This document shows positions 1-6,839 of a DNA stretch of 47,278 nucleotides, one piece after another. The position numbers were made by a program, and so were the translations under genes. The notes beneath the pieces are model-generated. The model was not told where the DNA came from, made no database searches, and saw only the letters and a list, made by a program, of their open reading frames with translations. The DNA is from DATHTK01 sp035463295 (GTDB lineage Bacteria > Actinomycetota > Rubrobacteria > Rubrobacterales > Rubrobacteraceae), in NCBI GenBank assembly GCA_035463295.1, contig DATHTK010000030.1, positions 1 through 47,278 of the forward strand. Reading direction: 5' to 3'. Positions within the stretch are counted from its first letter, which is position 1. The number at the start of each line of letters is the position of its first letter.

Positions 1-643
1 GCAGCTCCCCTCGCAGGTTCCCCAGCAGGCTCTCCGCCCCCTCCAGCTGCGCGTTGATCATGCTGATGCCATCCAGGATGTCCTCGCACGAGGCAAGCTC
101 CCCGCGCCTCCCCTCCAGAGCGCTCTCGAACGGCCCCCGCAACCGCGAGCCTTCCTCCAGCTGCTCCAGGTCCTTCTCCAGTCCCTCTATGCGCCGCGAG
201 ATCTCACGCCGGTCCACGCTGTCCAGATGCCGCCTCAAGGCCGCCCTGCGTCGCGCCAGGCGCGCGGCGCCCTCGACCTCGCCCACTATGGTGAAGATGT
301 CCTCGTCCAGCAGCGGGCGGTACCCTTCGGGCAGTAGCTCCCAGCTCTCGAGCAGGCCGCTCTGGAGCCCCTCGAGCCGCTTCATCTGCGGAGCGGCGAT
401 ACGGTCCTCGCGGGCGACGCTCATCAGCTCCCGCGCGTTCTCCCGCGCACACCGCCACAGCTCCTTGCGAGCGTTGCGGCTCCGGTCGAAGAGCCGCCGG
501 CCTGTAGCCACGGCTCCGACCCCGAGGAGCCCCGCGAGGAAGTACGCCCCGTCCAGAGCCGCCAGGGCACCGAGCCCCGCGAACGAGCCGAAGGGCGCGA
601 AGCGCATGAGGTAGTGGGAGGTGCTCGTCCGTCTTCTAGTCAC
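1..643 (-). CDS. Coiled-coil membrane protein next to PspA (3' part outside window)
   Basis: An open frame runs from a GTG at 641-643 to the left edge (214 codons seen) without a stop. The N-terminus begins MTRRRTSTSHYLMRFAPFGS, followed by a hydrophobic stretch (about residues 18-45) that could cross the membrane once or as a hairpin. Beyond residue 50 the chain is charged, with long helical, Leu/Glu/Arg-rich heptad-like segments typical of coiled coil. The start overlaps the pspA stop by eight bases, so the two genes are probably translationally coupled. I do not recognise the family. By position it may be a membrane anchor or partner for PspA; that is inference. Confidence 0.7.
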   Translation of the reverse strand, partial: MTRRRTSTSHYLMRFAPFGSFAGLGALAALDGAYFLAGLLGVGAVATGRRLFDRSRNARKELWRCARENARELMSVAREDRIAAPQMKRLEGLQSGLLESWELLPEGYRPLLDEDIFTIVGEVEGAARLARRRAALRRHLDSVDRREISRRIEGLEKDLEQLEEGSRLRGPFESALEGRRGELASCEDILDGISMINAQLEGAESLLGNLRGEL

Positions 644-1409
644 GCGTTCCCTCCTCTCCGGGTTGCTCGGCCGGCTGCTCGGCCGTCGCTGCCTCGGCCG
701 GCGCGTCCTCCTCCGACGGTGCGGCTTCGAGGGAGTCGGCGTCGCGGAGGCCCATCTGAAGCTCCATCATCTCGAGCTCGCGCTCGGCGTCGAGGCGCTT
801 TATGTCCACCTCGGCGGCGGCTATCTGGCGCTCGGTCTCGCTCGTGCCGAGCTCGCGGACGGCCTCGGCCTCGTACGAGGCCGTCCGGATCGCCTGCCGC
901 GCCTTGTCCAGGTCGCGGGAGGAGTCCGAGAGGGAGACGTTCGCACGCGCCTCGTTGGCGGTGCGCAGAGCGCGGGCGCGCTGATGCTCCTCCATGAGAG
1001 CGGCGCGCTCGCGGACGATGTCGTTGTAGCGGCGCTCCTGGTCGCGGAAGGCCTGCTCCATCTCCTGCGAGTTGCGCCGCGCCTCGTCGAGACGCGCGTC
1101 GATCTCCGCGAGCTGGGCCTGCGCCTCCTGCTTCTGCTGAACGACCTCGATGGCGGCCTCGCGCTGGCCGCGCGAGGCGAGCTCACGCGCCTGACGTTCC
1201 TTGACGGTGATAGCCTTCTGCTTCGAAGCGGCGTCGTTGGTGAGCATCTTCTCGTAGGCCATCGTGCGGGCCGCCGCCACCTGTAGCTTCTTCAGGTTCT
1301 CGAGCTCGTCCTGAACGGCGTTCTCGAGCAGGATCTCCGGGTTACGCCGCTCGACCCCCGAGAGAAAGCTCCCGAAGAAACCGCGGATCGCCCTCATAAT
1401 TCTTCCCAT
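636..1409 (-). CDS. pspA: PspA/IM30 family envelope-stress protein
   Basis: This 257-residue protein has the PspA/IM30 layout. A short amphipathic N-terminus (MGRIMRAIRGFFGSFLSGVE) is followed by an almost unbroken alpha-helical, Gln/Glu/Arg/Ala-rich coiled coil to about residue 225 and a low-complexity acidic, Ala/Pro-rich tail. Family members bind stressed cytoplasmic membrane, oligomerise into rings or rods and limit proton leakage. It lies downstream of a membrane protein with a degenerate GGDEF domain and upstream of a coiled-coil membrane protein whose start overlaps its stop. The acidic extension beyond the helical domain is longer than in classical PspA. Family assignment is secure; the stress that induces it is not visible. 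Confidence 0.87.
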   Translation of the reverse strand: MGRIMRAIRGFFGSFLSGVERRNPEILLENAVQDELENLKKLQVAAARTMAYEKMLTNDAASKQKAITVKERQARELASRGQREAAIEVVQQKQEAQAQLAEIDARLDEARRNSQEMEQAFRDQERRYNDIVRERAALMEEHQRARALRTANEARANVSLSDSSRDLDKARQAIRTASYEAEAVRELGTSETERQIAAAEVDIKRLDAERELEMMELQMGLRDADSLEAAPSEEDAPAEAATAEQPAEQPGEEGTRD

Positions 1410-1491
1410 TGAGCCGCCTACCCCCCGGCTTCAAGTAGCTTCTGTAAGATGCCCGATCGATTATATCATCGGTACGAAATGGCCCCGATAG

Positions 1492-1574
1492 GGTTTCAGC
1501 ACACTCCAGCCCTTGCACATTTTCGCTTGTCAGCCTGGGAGCGAGGACTCCCAGGCCCGAAGCGTGCTGAAACC
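1492..1574. repeat. Nested inverted repeat between the GGDEF-like gene and pspA
   Basis: Outer arms GGTTTCAGCAC (1492-1502) and GTGCTGAAACC (1564-1574) are a perfect 11-base inverted repeat. Inside lies a second perfect stem, CCTGGGAG (1534-1541) with CTCCCAGG (1548-1555) around a six-base loop. The element starts two bases after the stop of the upstream minus-strand gene and ends about 80 bases before pspA. No T-tract follows, so a plain intrinsic terminator is not the best reading. It may be a structured leader or a processing or attenuation site for pspA. Confidence 0.6.
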
Positions 1575-1576
1575 GG

Positions 1577-2563
1577 CTAGCGAGCCGCGCGGTAGCGGCC
1601 CTCGGGGCGGGGAACGCCCCTCCCGGCCAGCACTATCGCGCTCGGGGAATCGACCTCGAAGGCCGCCTCCAGCGCCTGCCCGGCGGCGATAAGGAGTTCT
1701 TCGGCGCCCCGGGCGTCGCGCGGGTAGATCGCCGCCCCCGCCCGGGTCTCCTCTGACCCGAGGGAGCTGGCCGCAGCCAGCGCTCGTCGCGCCGCGCTCT
1801 CGACCATCCGGTCCTCGACCCCGCTCACGACGACCCCGAAGACGGTGTCCTCGCCGAGCAACACCGGGTCCCCGATGCGAGACCGCACGCGCTCGAGGAG
1901 CAGCTCCATGTCCTCGACCTCGCGCCCGGGGTCTACCAGGATCACCGCGACCTGCACGCCTCTGCGCGCGGCGAGCTCCGCCTCGACGAGCTCGAGGAGC
2001 ATGGAACCGTCATCGTCCGTTGCGTAGTCTTCGGCCCCGGCGGCGCCCGCAACGCCCCTGGTTATAAAGAGCAGGAACACGCCGGTGACCCCGAGGGCCC
2101 CGAGCCGGTAGAACGCTAGCCCCGCCACCCCGTTCGCCGCTACCCCGCTCAGGAGTCCCGGCATCAGGGCCAGCGCATAGCAGAACAAGACGAAGAGGAG
2201 AGCGGCGAGCACCAGTCGCCAGGACCCGTGCAGCGCCGATGCCAGCAAGAGCGCGAAGAACAACACGTACAGCTCGCTCGACACCCCGCCGGTAAAGAAG
2301 ACCATCATGGAGATCACGACCGCATACAGCGCGTATGCGCCGATGGAGAAGCCCGCCGAGAACTGCGCCATCGGCAGCAGAAGTAGAGCGACCGCCGCCG
2401 TGACGCCGACGGAAACCGTCAGATACAGCAGCACGAACGAGACGCCGGGCTCGTACGAGGCGCCGTGCACGAGAAGGAGCGAGATCGCCGTGAGAGCCAG
2501 AAAAAGCAGCGAGAACGGCTTGAGGCTGCGGGCGTTGTGTCGATGGCTAACTCTACCGTTCAC
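1577..2563 (-). CDS. Membrane protein with degenerate GGDEF domain
   Basis: This 328-residue protein has an N-terminal membrane domain of about six hydrophobic helices (residues 15-170) and a cytoplasmic C-terminal domain. That domain (about 180-315) follows the GGDEF-fold pattern: a strand with 'VQVAVILVD', a hairpin, an 'A..A..AL' helix, then 'TRAGAAIYPRDARGAEELL'. The GG(D/E)EF loop is replaced by 'LGEDTVFGV', so cyclase activity is unlikely and a degenerate sensory or regulatory role is more probable. A TATGAT box at 2573-2578 lies nine bases before the GTG start, so the message may be leaderless. It is upstream of pspA on the same strand, separated by a large inverted repeat. Confidence 0.65.
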   Translation of the reverse strand: MNGRVSHRHNARSLKPFSLLFLALTAISLLLVHGASYEPGVSFVLLYLTVSVGVTAAVALLLLPMAQFSAGFSIGAYALYAVVISMMVFFTGGVSSELYVLFFALLLASALHGSWRLVLAALLFVLFCYALALMPGLLSGVAANGVAGLAFYRLGALGVTGVFLLFITRGVAGAAGAEDYATDDDGSMLLELVEAELAARRGVQVAVILVDPGREVEDMELLLERVRSRIGDPVLLGEDTVFGVVVSGVEDRMVESAARRALAAASSLGSEETRAGAAIYPRDARGAEELLIAAGQALEAAFEVDSPSAIVLAGRGVPRPEGRYRAAR

Positions 2564-2614
2564 GTTCGGAGTATCATACGCACATGAGCGTGTCCCCGCC
2601 AGCGGAGGCCTAGG

Positions 2615-2923
2615 TTGGAAGAATCGGATAACAGGGCCGACAACCCTTACACGGAGATGGAGGGTTACACTGTCCAGGACCCCTCGGGCGCCGAGATCGG
2701 CGAGGTCGAGTGGACCGTCTACGACGCCCCGAGCGACGTCCTGAAGTACATAATCGTGGACGGACGCCCCATCCCCGCCGAAGACATACGCGTGGACCCT
2801 GACAGGCAGACCGTCTCTATCCCCTACGACCGAGAGACCGTCGCCTCGGCGCCGGAGATAGTGGAGGAGATCTCAGGCGCTTTCGACCGGGCCGTCCACG
2901 AGCACTACGAAAGCGCCCGCTAG
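2615..2923 (+). CDS. PRC-barrel domain protein
   Basis: This 102-residue soluble protein starts at TTG 2615, with GGAGG at 2604-2608 six bases upstream. Residues about 17-80 fit a PRC-barrel: 'GYTVQDPSGAEIGEVEWTVYD', then 'LKYIIVDGRPIPAEDIRVD' and 'VSIPYDRETVASAPEI'. The fold is a small beta-barrel used in photosynthetic reaction-centre H subunits, RimM and many stress or stationary-phase proteins. Its partner cannot be deduced here. It is a monocistronic-looking gene divergent from the GGDEF-like gene. Confidence 0.72.
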   Translation: MEESDNRADNPYTEMEGYTVQDPSGAEIGEVEWTVYDAPSDVLKYIIVDGRPIPAEDIRVDPDRQTVSIPYDRETVASAPEIVEEISGAFDRAVHEHYESAR

Positions 2924-2936
2924 CTCCCGGACGCCG

Positions 2937-3155
2937 CTATCCCCTGTGCCGCGTCGCGTAGTAGACGAAGCCCACGAGAGCGAGACCACCGAGGGCGAAG
3001 ATAGGCGGAAGATAGGTGAGCACCCAACCGAGGCCGGACGACGGTCCGGTCTCGTGCCCATCCGCTACGGCGCCGTGAGCGAGAGCCACGGACGCGAACG
3101 AGAGCGTCAGCACGAGCGCCATAGTCGCCAGGGCAAGGATCTTCCGGGTCTTCAC
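2937..3155 (-). CDS. Small exported or membrane protein
   Basis: This 72-residue protein starts at GTG 3155, just after a GAGGAGGAG Shine-Dalgarno run (about 3160-3168). The frame is open further upstream, but no other start is as well supported. The N-terminus 'MKTRKILALATMALVLTLSF' ending in ALA reads as a signal peptide. A short histidine-containing loop (HGAVADGHETG) follows, and a second hydrophobic segment ends in 'GFVYYATRHRG'. I do not recognise the family. It converges with the PRC-barrel gene. Confidence 0.6.
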   Translation of the reverse strand: MKTRKILALATMALVLTLSFASVALAHGAVADGHETGPSSGLGWVLTYLPPIFALGGLALVGFVYYATRHRG

Positions 3156-3278
3156 GCTCTCCTCCTCCAGCAAAGGCTCGGGTGTCGAGGAAAGCATACG
3201 GCACCGGATGGAGGACACACATCCCCCAAATGGACTATCTTTGCGGCCCCTGTGTGCCTCCTCGCGAGCGACGAGTGA

Positions 3279-3284
3279 TAAGAT
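3279..3284 (+). promoter_or_regulatory. -10 box for a leaderless lipoprotein message
   Basis: TAAGAT at 3279-3284 ends nine bases before the ATG at 3294, and no Shine-Dalgarno fits between them. Transcription would start at or next to the start codon. Confidence 0.5.
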
Positions 3285-3293
3285 CGCCGCGGG

Positions 3294-3827
3294 ATGGTAC
3301 ACGTAGCGGCGACCCTGCTCGTTCTGATGATCGCCGTGGGATGCGCCGCCGGCGACGGCTCCGGCGCGTCGGATCGCACAGCGGACCCGGAGACATCCGA
3401 TGAGGCTCGCGAAGAGACGGCCGCGCAGGCGCGCGCGTTGCGGGTGGAGGGGATCTCATCCGACGCGCCGGGACAGGGGCCCGAGCATCCGCAGGTGATC
3501 CTGGCTCCCTCGGCGGGTGCTCTCTCGCGGGAGACCGGAGCGCGGGTGCCGGACTCGGGCGAGGGAATATACCTGGCGGTGTACTGGGGACGGAAGCCGA
3601 CCGGCGGCTACTCGCTCGCCGTCCGATCCGCGAGGCTGCAAGGGGAGAGGGTTACTATCGAACTCGCCCTCGAAAAACCAGCTCCCGACGCGATGGTCAC
3701 CCAGGCGCTCACCTACCCCTACGCCGTGGCGGTGGTGAGGGATCTGGGCCTGGAAGGCAATCGGTTCTCGTTCGTGACCGGAGAGGGCCGCAAGCTCGAC
3801 TGGCCGGTCCGGCGCGCGGAAGGGTGA
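3294..3827 (+). CDS. PrcB-like domain lipoprotein
   Basis: This 177-residue protein has an N-terminal signal with a lipobox ending 'LMIAVGC' (Cys17), so it is probably lipid-anchored outside the cytoplasmic membrane. A disordered acidic linker follows. The C-terminal half (about 90-160) resembles the PrcB C-terminal domain: 'YLAVYWGRKPTGGYSLAV', 'VTIELALEKPAP' and a final 'YPYAVAVV' strand. In oral spirochaetes PrcB is an accessory of a chymotrypsin-like protease complex; here no protease is adjacent, so only the domain resemblance is claimed. The gene sits 43 bases upstream of ligA but has its own -10 box, as does ligA. Confidence 0.65.
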   Translation: MVHVAATLLVLMIAVGCAAGDGSGASDRTADPETSDEAREETAAQARALRVEGISSDAPGQGPEHPQVILAPSAGALSRETGARVPDSGEGIYLAVYWGRKPTGGYSLAVRSARLQGERVTIELALEKPAPDAMVTQALTYPYAVAVVRDLGLEGNRFSFVTGEGRKLDWPVRRAEG

Positions 3828-3858
3828 GAACCATCTTGGGCCAGGGAGAGCCCGCGCG

Positions 3859-3864
3859 TATAAT
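3859..3864 (+). promoter_or_regulatory. -10 box of ligA (leaderless)
   Basis: A perfect TATAAT at 3859-3864 stands six bases before the GTG start at 3871. The RNA would begin essentially at the start codon. Confidence 0.7.
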
Positions 3865-3870
3865 CCCCGC

Positions 3871-5871
3871 GTGGCCGAGAGCGTGGACGTGCGGGGCAGG
3901 GTCGAGGAGCTGAGGGAGGAGATCCGGCACCACAACCGCCTCTACTATGTAGAGGACGCCCCGGAGATCTCCGACGCCGAGTACGACGCCCTCTACACGG
4001 AGCTCGAGGAACTCGAGGCCGCCCATCCGGAGCTCATCACCCCCGACTCCCCGACCCAGCGCGTCGGCGGTGAACCTCTCGAGGGCTTCGAGGAGGTCCG
4101 CCACGCGGTCCCGATGCTCTCTCTAGGCAACGCCCGCAAGCTCGAAGAGCTCAGGGAGTGGGATGCGAGGGTTCGCCGCCTCCTCGGACCCGACGAGGAG
4201 CCGAACCTCCGCTACGTCACCGAACTGAAGATAGACGGCCTGGCGGTCTCGCTGCGCTACGAGAACGGGCGCTTCGTGCGGGGCGCGACGCGGGGCAACG
4301 GCACCGTCGGCGAGGACGTCACCCAGAACCTGCGCACCGTTCGCGCCATCCCCGACAGGCTCGACGACGACCCGCCGGAGGTGCTGGAGCCGCGGGGCGA
4401 GGTGTACATGTCCCTCGAGGAGTTCGACAAGCTGAACGCGCGTCGGGAGGCCGAGGGCAAGCCGCCCTTCGCCAACCCGCGCAACGCCGCTGCGGGCTCC
4501 ATCCGCCAGCTCGACTCCAGAATCACCGCCAGTAGGCCCCTCACCCTGTATCTCTACGGCGTCGGGGAGGGCGGCGAAGCCTTCGAGAGCCACTCCGCGG
4601 CGCTCGACTCCTTGAAGAGCTACGGGCTGCGGGCAAACCCCTACGCAATCCACGACTCCATCGAGTCGGTCATGGAGGAGTGCGAGCGGCGGGCCGCCGA
4701 GAGAGAGTCACTCCCCTACCAGATCGACGGGGTAGTCGTGAAGGTGGACTCGCGCGAGCAGCAGCGCGCTCTGGGCACGGTCGCTAAGGCGCCGCGCTGG
4801 GCGATAGCGTACAAGTTCGAACCGCTCGCGGGCCGGACCAGGCTCCTCGACATAATCATCAACGTCGGGCGAACCGGCGCCCTGACGCCGCAGGCGGTGC
4901 TAGAGCCCGTCAACGTCGGCGGGGTCAAGATCTCGCGCGCCACGCTGCACAACGAGGATTACGTAAGAGAGAAGGGGATCCTCATCGGCGACGTCGTCGT
5001 GGTGGAGCGGGCGGGGGATGTGATTCCACAGGTCGTCCGCCCCATACTAGAGGAGCGTAGCGGCGACGAGCGCGCCTTCGAGATGCCGACGCACTGCCCC
5101 GTCTGCGGCGAACCCGTCTTCCGCCCGGAGGGCGAGGCGGTCACGCGCTGCGTGAACGCCCGCTGCCCGGCGCTCGCCCTGGAGCACGTAATCCACTGGT
5201 CTTCGAAGTCGGCGATGGACATAGAGGGCCTCGGCGAGAAGGTGTCTACGCGCCTGTTCGACCTCGGCCTGATAAAGGACGTCGCCGACATCTACCATCT
5301 GAGGGCCGAGCGGCTCGTCCCGCTGGAAGGCTTCGCCGAGAAGAGCGCGAAGAACCTCATACAGGCTATAGAGAGGAGCAAGGAGCAGCCCTTCTCCCGC
5401 GTCCTCTACGCCCTGGGCATCCGGCACGTCGGCGCGGTTACGGCGGAGCTCATCTCCGGACGCTTCGGCGGCGAGGACCTTATGCGCGGCGTCACCGTCG
5501 AAGCGCTCGCCGAGATAAAGGGCGTCGGGAAGGTCGTGGCGACGGCGGTCGTCGAGTACTTCTCGCTGAAGGACAATGAGGACCTCGTGCGTCGTCTCAT
5601 GCACGCCGGCCTGAACTTCGAGAAGGAGGAGAGGAGGTCGGCCGATGGTCCGCTCGCGGGCAAGCGGGTCGTCATAACCGGGACACTCAGCCGGCCGCGC
5701 GGCTTCTACGTCGAGAGGGTCGAGGCCGCGGGGGGCGCCTTCACCTCGTCGGTCAGCAAGAATACCGACTACGTCCTCGCCGGCGAGGAGGCGGGGGCGA
5801 AGCTGGACAAGGCGAGGGAGCTCGGGGTGCCGGTCCTCGACGAGGCCGCCTTCGAAGCGTTGCTGGCGTAG
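3871..5871 (+). CDS. ligA: NAD-dependent DNA ligase LigA
   Basis: This 666-residue, full-length bacterial DNA ligase seals nicks in replication and repair, using NAD+ as AMP donor. In order: the NAD-binding Ia domain (HNRLYYVEDAPEISDAEYD), the adenylation domain with the catalytic lysine in 'ELKIDG' (Lys120), the OB fold, a four-cysteine zinc finger at about 409-432 (CPVCG...C...CP), helix-hairpin-helix repeats (about 440-570) and a C-terminal BRCT domain (about 592-666, 'LAGKRVVITGTL'). The start is GTG 3871, six bases after a TATAAT, with no Shine-Dalgarno. A perfect 14-base-pair terminator follows the stop, so the gene is transcribed alone. Confidence 0.97.
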   Translation: MAESVDVRGRVEELREEIRHHNRLYYVEDAPEISDAEYDALYTELEELEAAHPELITPDSPTQRVGGEPLEGFEEVRHAVPMLSLGNARKLEELREWDARVRRLLGPDEEPNLRYVTELKIDGLAVSLRYENGRFVRGATRGNGTVGEDVTQNLRTVRAIPDRLDDDPPEVLEPRGEVYMSLEEFDKLNARREAEGKPPFANPRNAAAGSIRQLDSRITASRPLTLYLYGVGEGGEAFESHSAALDSLKSYGLRANPYAIHDSIESVMEECERRAAERESLPYQIDGVVVKVDSREQQRALGTVAKAPRWAIAYKFEPLAGRTRLLDIIINVGRTGALTPQAVLEPVNVGGVKISRATLHNEDYVREKGILIGDVVVVERAGDVIPQVVRPILEERSGDERAFEMPTHCPVCGEPVFRPEGEAVTRCVNARCPALALEHVIHWSSKSAMDIEGLGEKVSTRLFDLGLIKDVADIYHLRAERLVPLEGFAEKSAKNLIQAIERSKEQPFSRVLYALGIRHVGAVTAELISGRFGGEDLMRGVTVEALAEIKGVGKVVATAVVEYFSLKDNEDLVRRLMHAGLNFEKEERRSADGPLAGKRVVITGTLSRPRGFYVERVEAAGGAFTSSVSKNTDYVLAGEEAGAKLDKARELGVPVLDEAAFEALLA

Positions 5872-5873
5872 AA

Positions 5874-5905
5874 CGCTTTGCGGAAGGATCACCTTCCGCA
5901 AAGCG
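5874..5905 (+). terminator. Intrinsic terminator of ligA
   Basis: CGCTTTGCGGAAGG (5874-5887), loop ATCA, then its exact complement (5892-5905): a 14-base-pair perfect stem, followed by a T-rich run (CTTCATTCTTTC). It begins two bases after the ligA stop. Confidence 0.88.
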
Positions 5906-6005
5906 CGGCTTCATTCTTTCTCCAGGGTAATTGATCTACCGTATCAGCGGAGCCCCGGTGGCTGTGCGAACCCCGTTCGGCGGCAATTCCTGACACCGCA
6001 TCCCC

Positions 6006-6788
6006 CTATTCGCGAGGGACGAGCGCCAGGGCTCGGATGGGGCTGCCGGTGCCGGCGCTCAGCTTGAGCGGAGCGACGATCAAGAGAGCGCCGGTCGGTG
6101 GAAGGGACGCCAGGTTGGCGAGCTGCGTGACGCCGTACTTGCCCGCGCCGAGCAGATAGTAGTGGACGGGGAACGGTGGATCAAACTCCGCCGCCATACC
6201 CGCGTCTACACCGACGGTCTCGACGCCGACCCCGACGAGCGGCGACTCCTCTGCGAGCCAGCGGGCGCAACCGGTGTCGAAGCCGGGCGAGCGCGGCCGG
6301 CCGGACGAGGCATTCAGAAAGAGCTCCTCGTCGTGGGCGCGGGCGTCCCAGCCGGTACGAAGGAGCAGCCAGCCGCCCTCGGGGAGCGGGCCATGCTCGT
6401 CTGAGAAGGCGCGAACGTCCTCGACGGTGAGGAGGTAGTCCGGGTCTTCCGCCGATTCGGCGGACTTGTCTATGACTACGGCGGGGGCGACGAGGTGCGA
6501 GGGCGGTACGTGTGAGACGTCGAGACCGTCGCGGCCAGAGATCCAGTGTATCGGGGCGTCGAAATGGGTGCCGACGTGCTCCCCGATCTCCAGCCACCGC
6601 CACGCCCACGCCGGCCCGCGCTCGTCGTAGCGGCTGATCTCGTGCGCCTTCAGCCCCGGCGTGTTGACAAACGGCTCCGGGAGCTGGATAACAGGCGTCT
6701 TCTCGCTCAGGGGCTGGGTCAGGTCCACGACCTCGACGGAGCCGCCAGCGAGCGCCTCGATAAGCGACGTAACGGGATTCTGCCTCAT
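6006..6788 (-). CDS. Cyclase/kynurenine formamidase-like metal hydrolase
   Basis: This 260-residue protein belongs to the cyclase family (arylformamidase/KynB-like, PF04199). The metal-binding signature is plain: 'HVGTHFDAPIHW' (HxGTHxDxPxH, about residues 68-79), with an N-terminal 'VVDLTQPLSEKTPVIQ' strand typical of the family. Such enzymes hydrolyse amides or lactone-like rings with bound Zn or Mn. It follows the ThDP-enzyme gene by 51 bases on the same strand, so both may serve one catabolic step sequence. No tryptophan-pathway genes are near, so a kynurenine substrate is not supported. A GGAGGAG Shine-Dalgarno precedes the ATG at 6788. Confidence 0.82.
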   Translation of the reverse strand: MRQNPVTSLIEALAGGSVEVVDLTQPLSEKTPVIQLPEPFVNTPGLKAHEISRYDERGPAWAWRWLEIGEHVGTHFDAPIHWISGRDGLDVSHVPPSHLVAPAVVIDKSAESAEDPDYLLTVEDVRAFSDEHGPLPEGGWLLLRTGWDARAHDEELFLNASSGRPRSPGFDTGCARWLAEESPLVGVGVETVGVDAGMAAEFDPPFPVHYYLLGAGKYGVTQLANLASLPPTGALLIVAPLKLSAGTGSPIRALALVPRE

Positions 6789-6839
6789 GCCGTCTCCTCC
6801 TGATCGATAGGCTTCAGGTGTCCTGCCGAAACCTCTTTT

